A stretch of 64,000 nucleotides of DNA, taken from the NCBI RefSeq assembly GCF_000279535.1, contig NZ_ALCH01000004.1, forward strand, positions 317,501-381,500, written 5' to 3'. This document shows, piece after piece, positions 63,834-64,000 of the stretch. Numbering within the stretch: position 1 is the first letter of the stretch; every line of letters begins with the position of its first letter. A program made the position numbers and the translations under genes. The notes under the pieces were generated by a model that was not told the origin of the DNA, made no database searches, and saw only the letters and a list, made by a program, of their open reading frames with translations. Source of the DNA: Streptococcus infantis SPAR10. Lineage in GTDB: Bacteria > Bacillota > Bacilli > Lactobacillales > Streptococcaceae.

Positions 63834-64000
63834 ATGAAACAAGTACGATTTCCAATAGTGTCAGATGATGAGATTATGCTGACAGAGATGCCATTTATGG
63901 ATTTATATGATGAGTCGGATCTCATTAGTAATATCAAGGGAGATTACCAGGAAAAAAACTACTTGGAATGGTCACCAATTACTACCGAAAAAAAGCCACT
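63834..64000 (+). CDS. Unidentified gene, 5' part
   Basis: The first 55 codons of a gene cut by the right edge: MKQVRFPIVSDDEIMLTEMP and on to ITTEKKPL. AAAGGGAATAAAA precedes the ATG and a promoter lies directly upstream. The sequence is acidic, without signal peptide or membrane helix. I do not recognise a family from this fragment. In pneumococcus the equivalent position, between the SNF2 helicase and murC, holds a conserved hypothetical gene. Confidence 0.75.
   Translation, partial: MKQVRFPIVSDDEIMLTEMPFMDLYDESDLISNIKGDYQEKNYLEWSPITTEKKP

Overview
The window is low-GC, gene-dense Streptococcus chromosome. Gene content and order match the Mitis group (S. pneumoniae, S. mitis, S. oralis and relatives): thyA-miaA-hflX-rnz, murD-murG-divIB, pyrF-pyrE, copY-cupA-copA, spxB, clpP-livJHMGF, rpsF-ssb-rpsR, murE, ppaC and an AliA/AliB-type lipoprotein. 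The species cannot be fixed from the sequence alone. No rRNA, tRNA, CRISPR array, phage or complete insertion sequence was found.

Layout. 1-5.5 kb: the 3' part of thyA, a small DUF3042-type gene, and a tightly packed run miaA-hflX-unknown-rnz-SDR. 5.5-13.5 kb: an accessory-looking stretch with a 0.4-kb gene-free gap, a two-gene module (small membrane protein plus 64-residue XRE regulator), an alpha-glycosidase under a candidate CcpA site, and a BgaA-like GH2 beta-galactosidase that has lost both its export signal and its wall anchor. 13.5-22.4 kb: an FtsX-type ABC exporter, the murD-murG-divIB cell wall/division genes, and pyrF-pyrE behind a PyrR-type attenuator. 22.4-25.4 kb, minus strand: a complete polar amino acid ABC importer. 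25.4-31.7 kb: the copper operon behind two cop boxes, pyruvate oxidase, a VOC protein and a DUF3592-like membrane protein. 31.8-39.2 kb: manA, an NSS transporter with a candidate attenuator leader, a TipA-like MerR regulator, a flavoprotein, DegV, a TetR regulator, dCMP deaminase and upp. 39.2-45.9 kb: clpP with a CtsR operator, ylbG, the branched-chain amino acid importer livJHMGF with a CodY-like box in its promoter, and a CBS-ACT protein. 45.9-64 kb: rpsF-ssb-rpsR, a HAD-cyclophilin fusion, an S1 RNA-binding protein, a tRNA methyltransferase, a GIY-YIG protein, ppaC, a cytoplasmic NlpC/P60-like protein, a frameshifted DUF1803-type gene, murE, a MurJ-type flippase, an oligopeptide-binding lipoprotein, two PLP sulfur amino acid enzymes, a SWIM-SNF2 helicase, and the start of one more gene.

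Many control sites are readable: CtsR, CodY-like, CopY, CcpA-like, PyrR and MerR-type sites, plus many intrinsic terminators. Together they tie the genes to proteostasis, amino acid supply, copper, sugar and pyrimidine status.

No obviously new multi-gene system is present. The items most worth a second look are the truncated secretion-less BgaA homologue, the candidate attenuator ahead of the NSS transporter, the A7 frameshift in the DUF1803-type gene, extended -10 promoters placed so close to ATG that leaderless mRNAs are predicted, the roughly 54-bp tandem repeat after livF, and the small membrane protein/XRE module.
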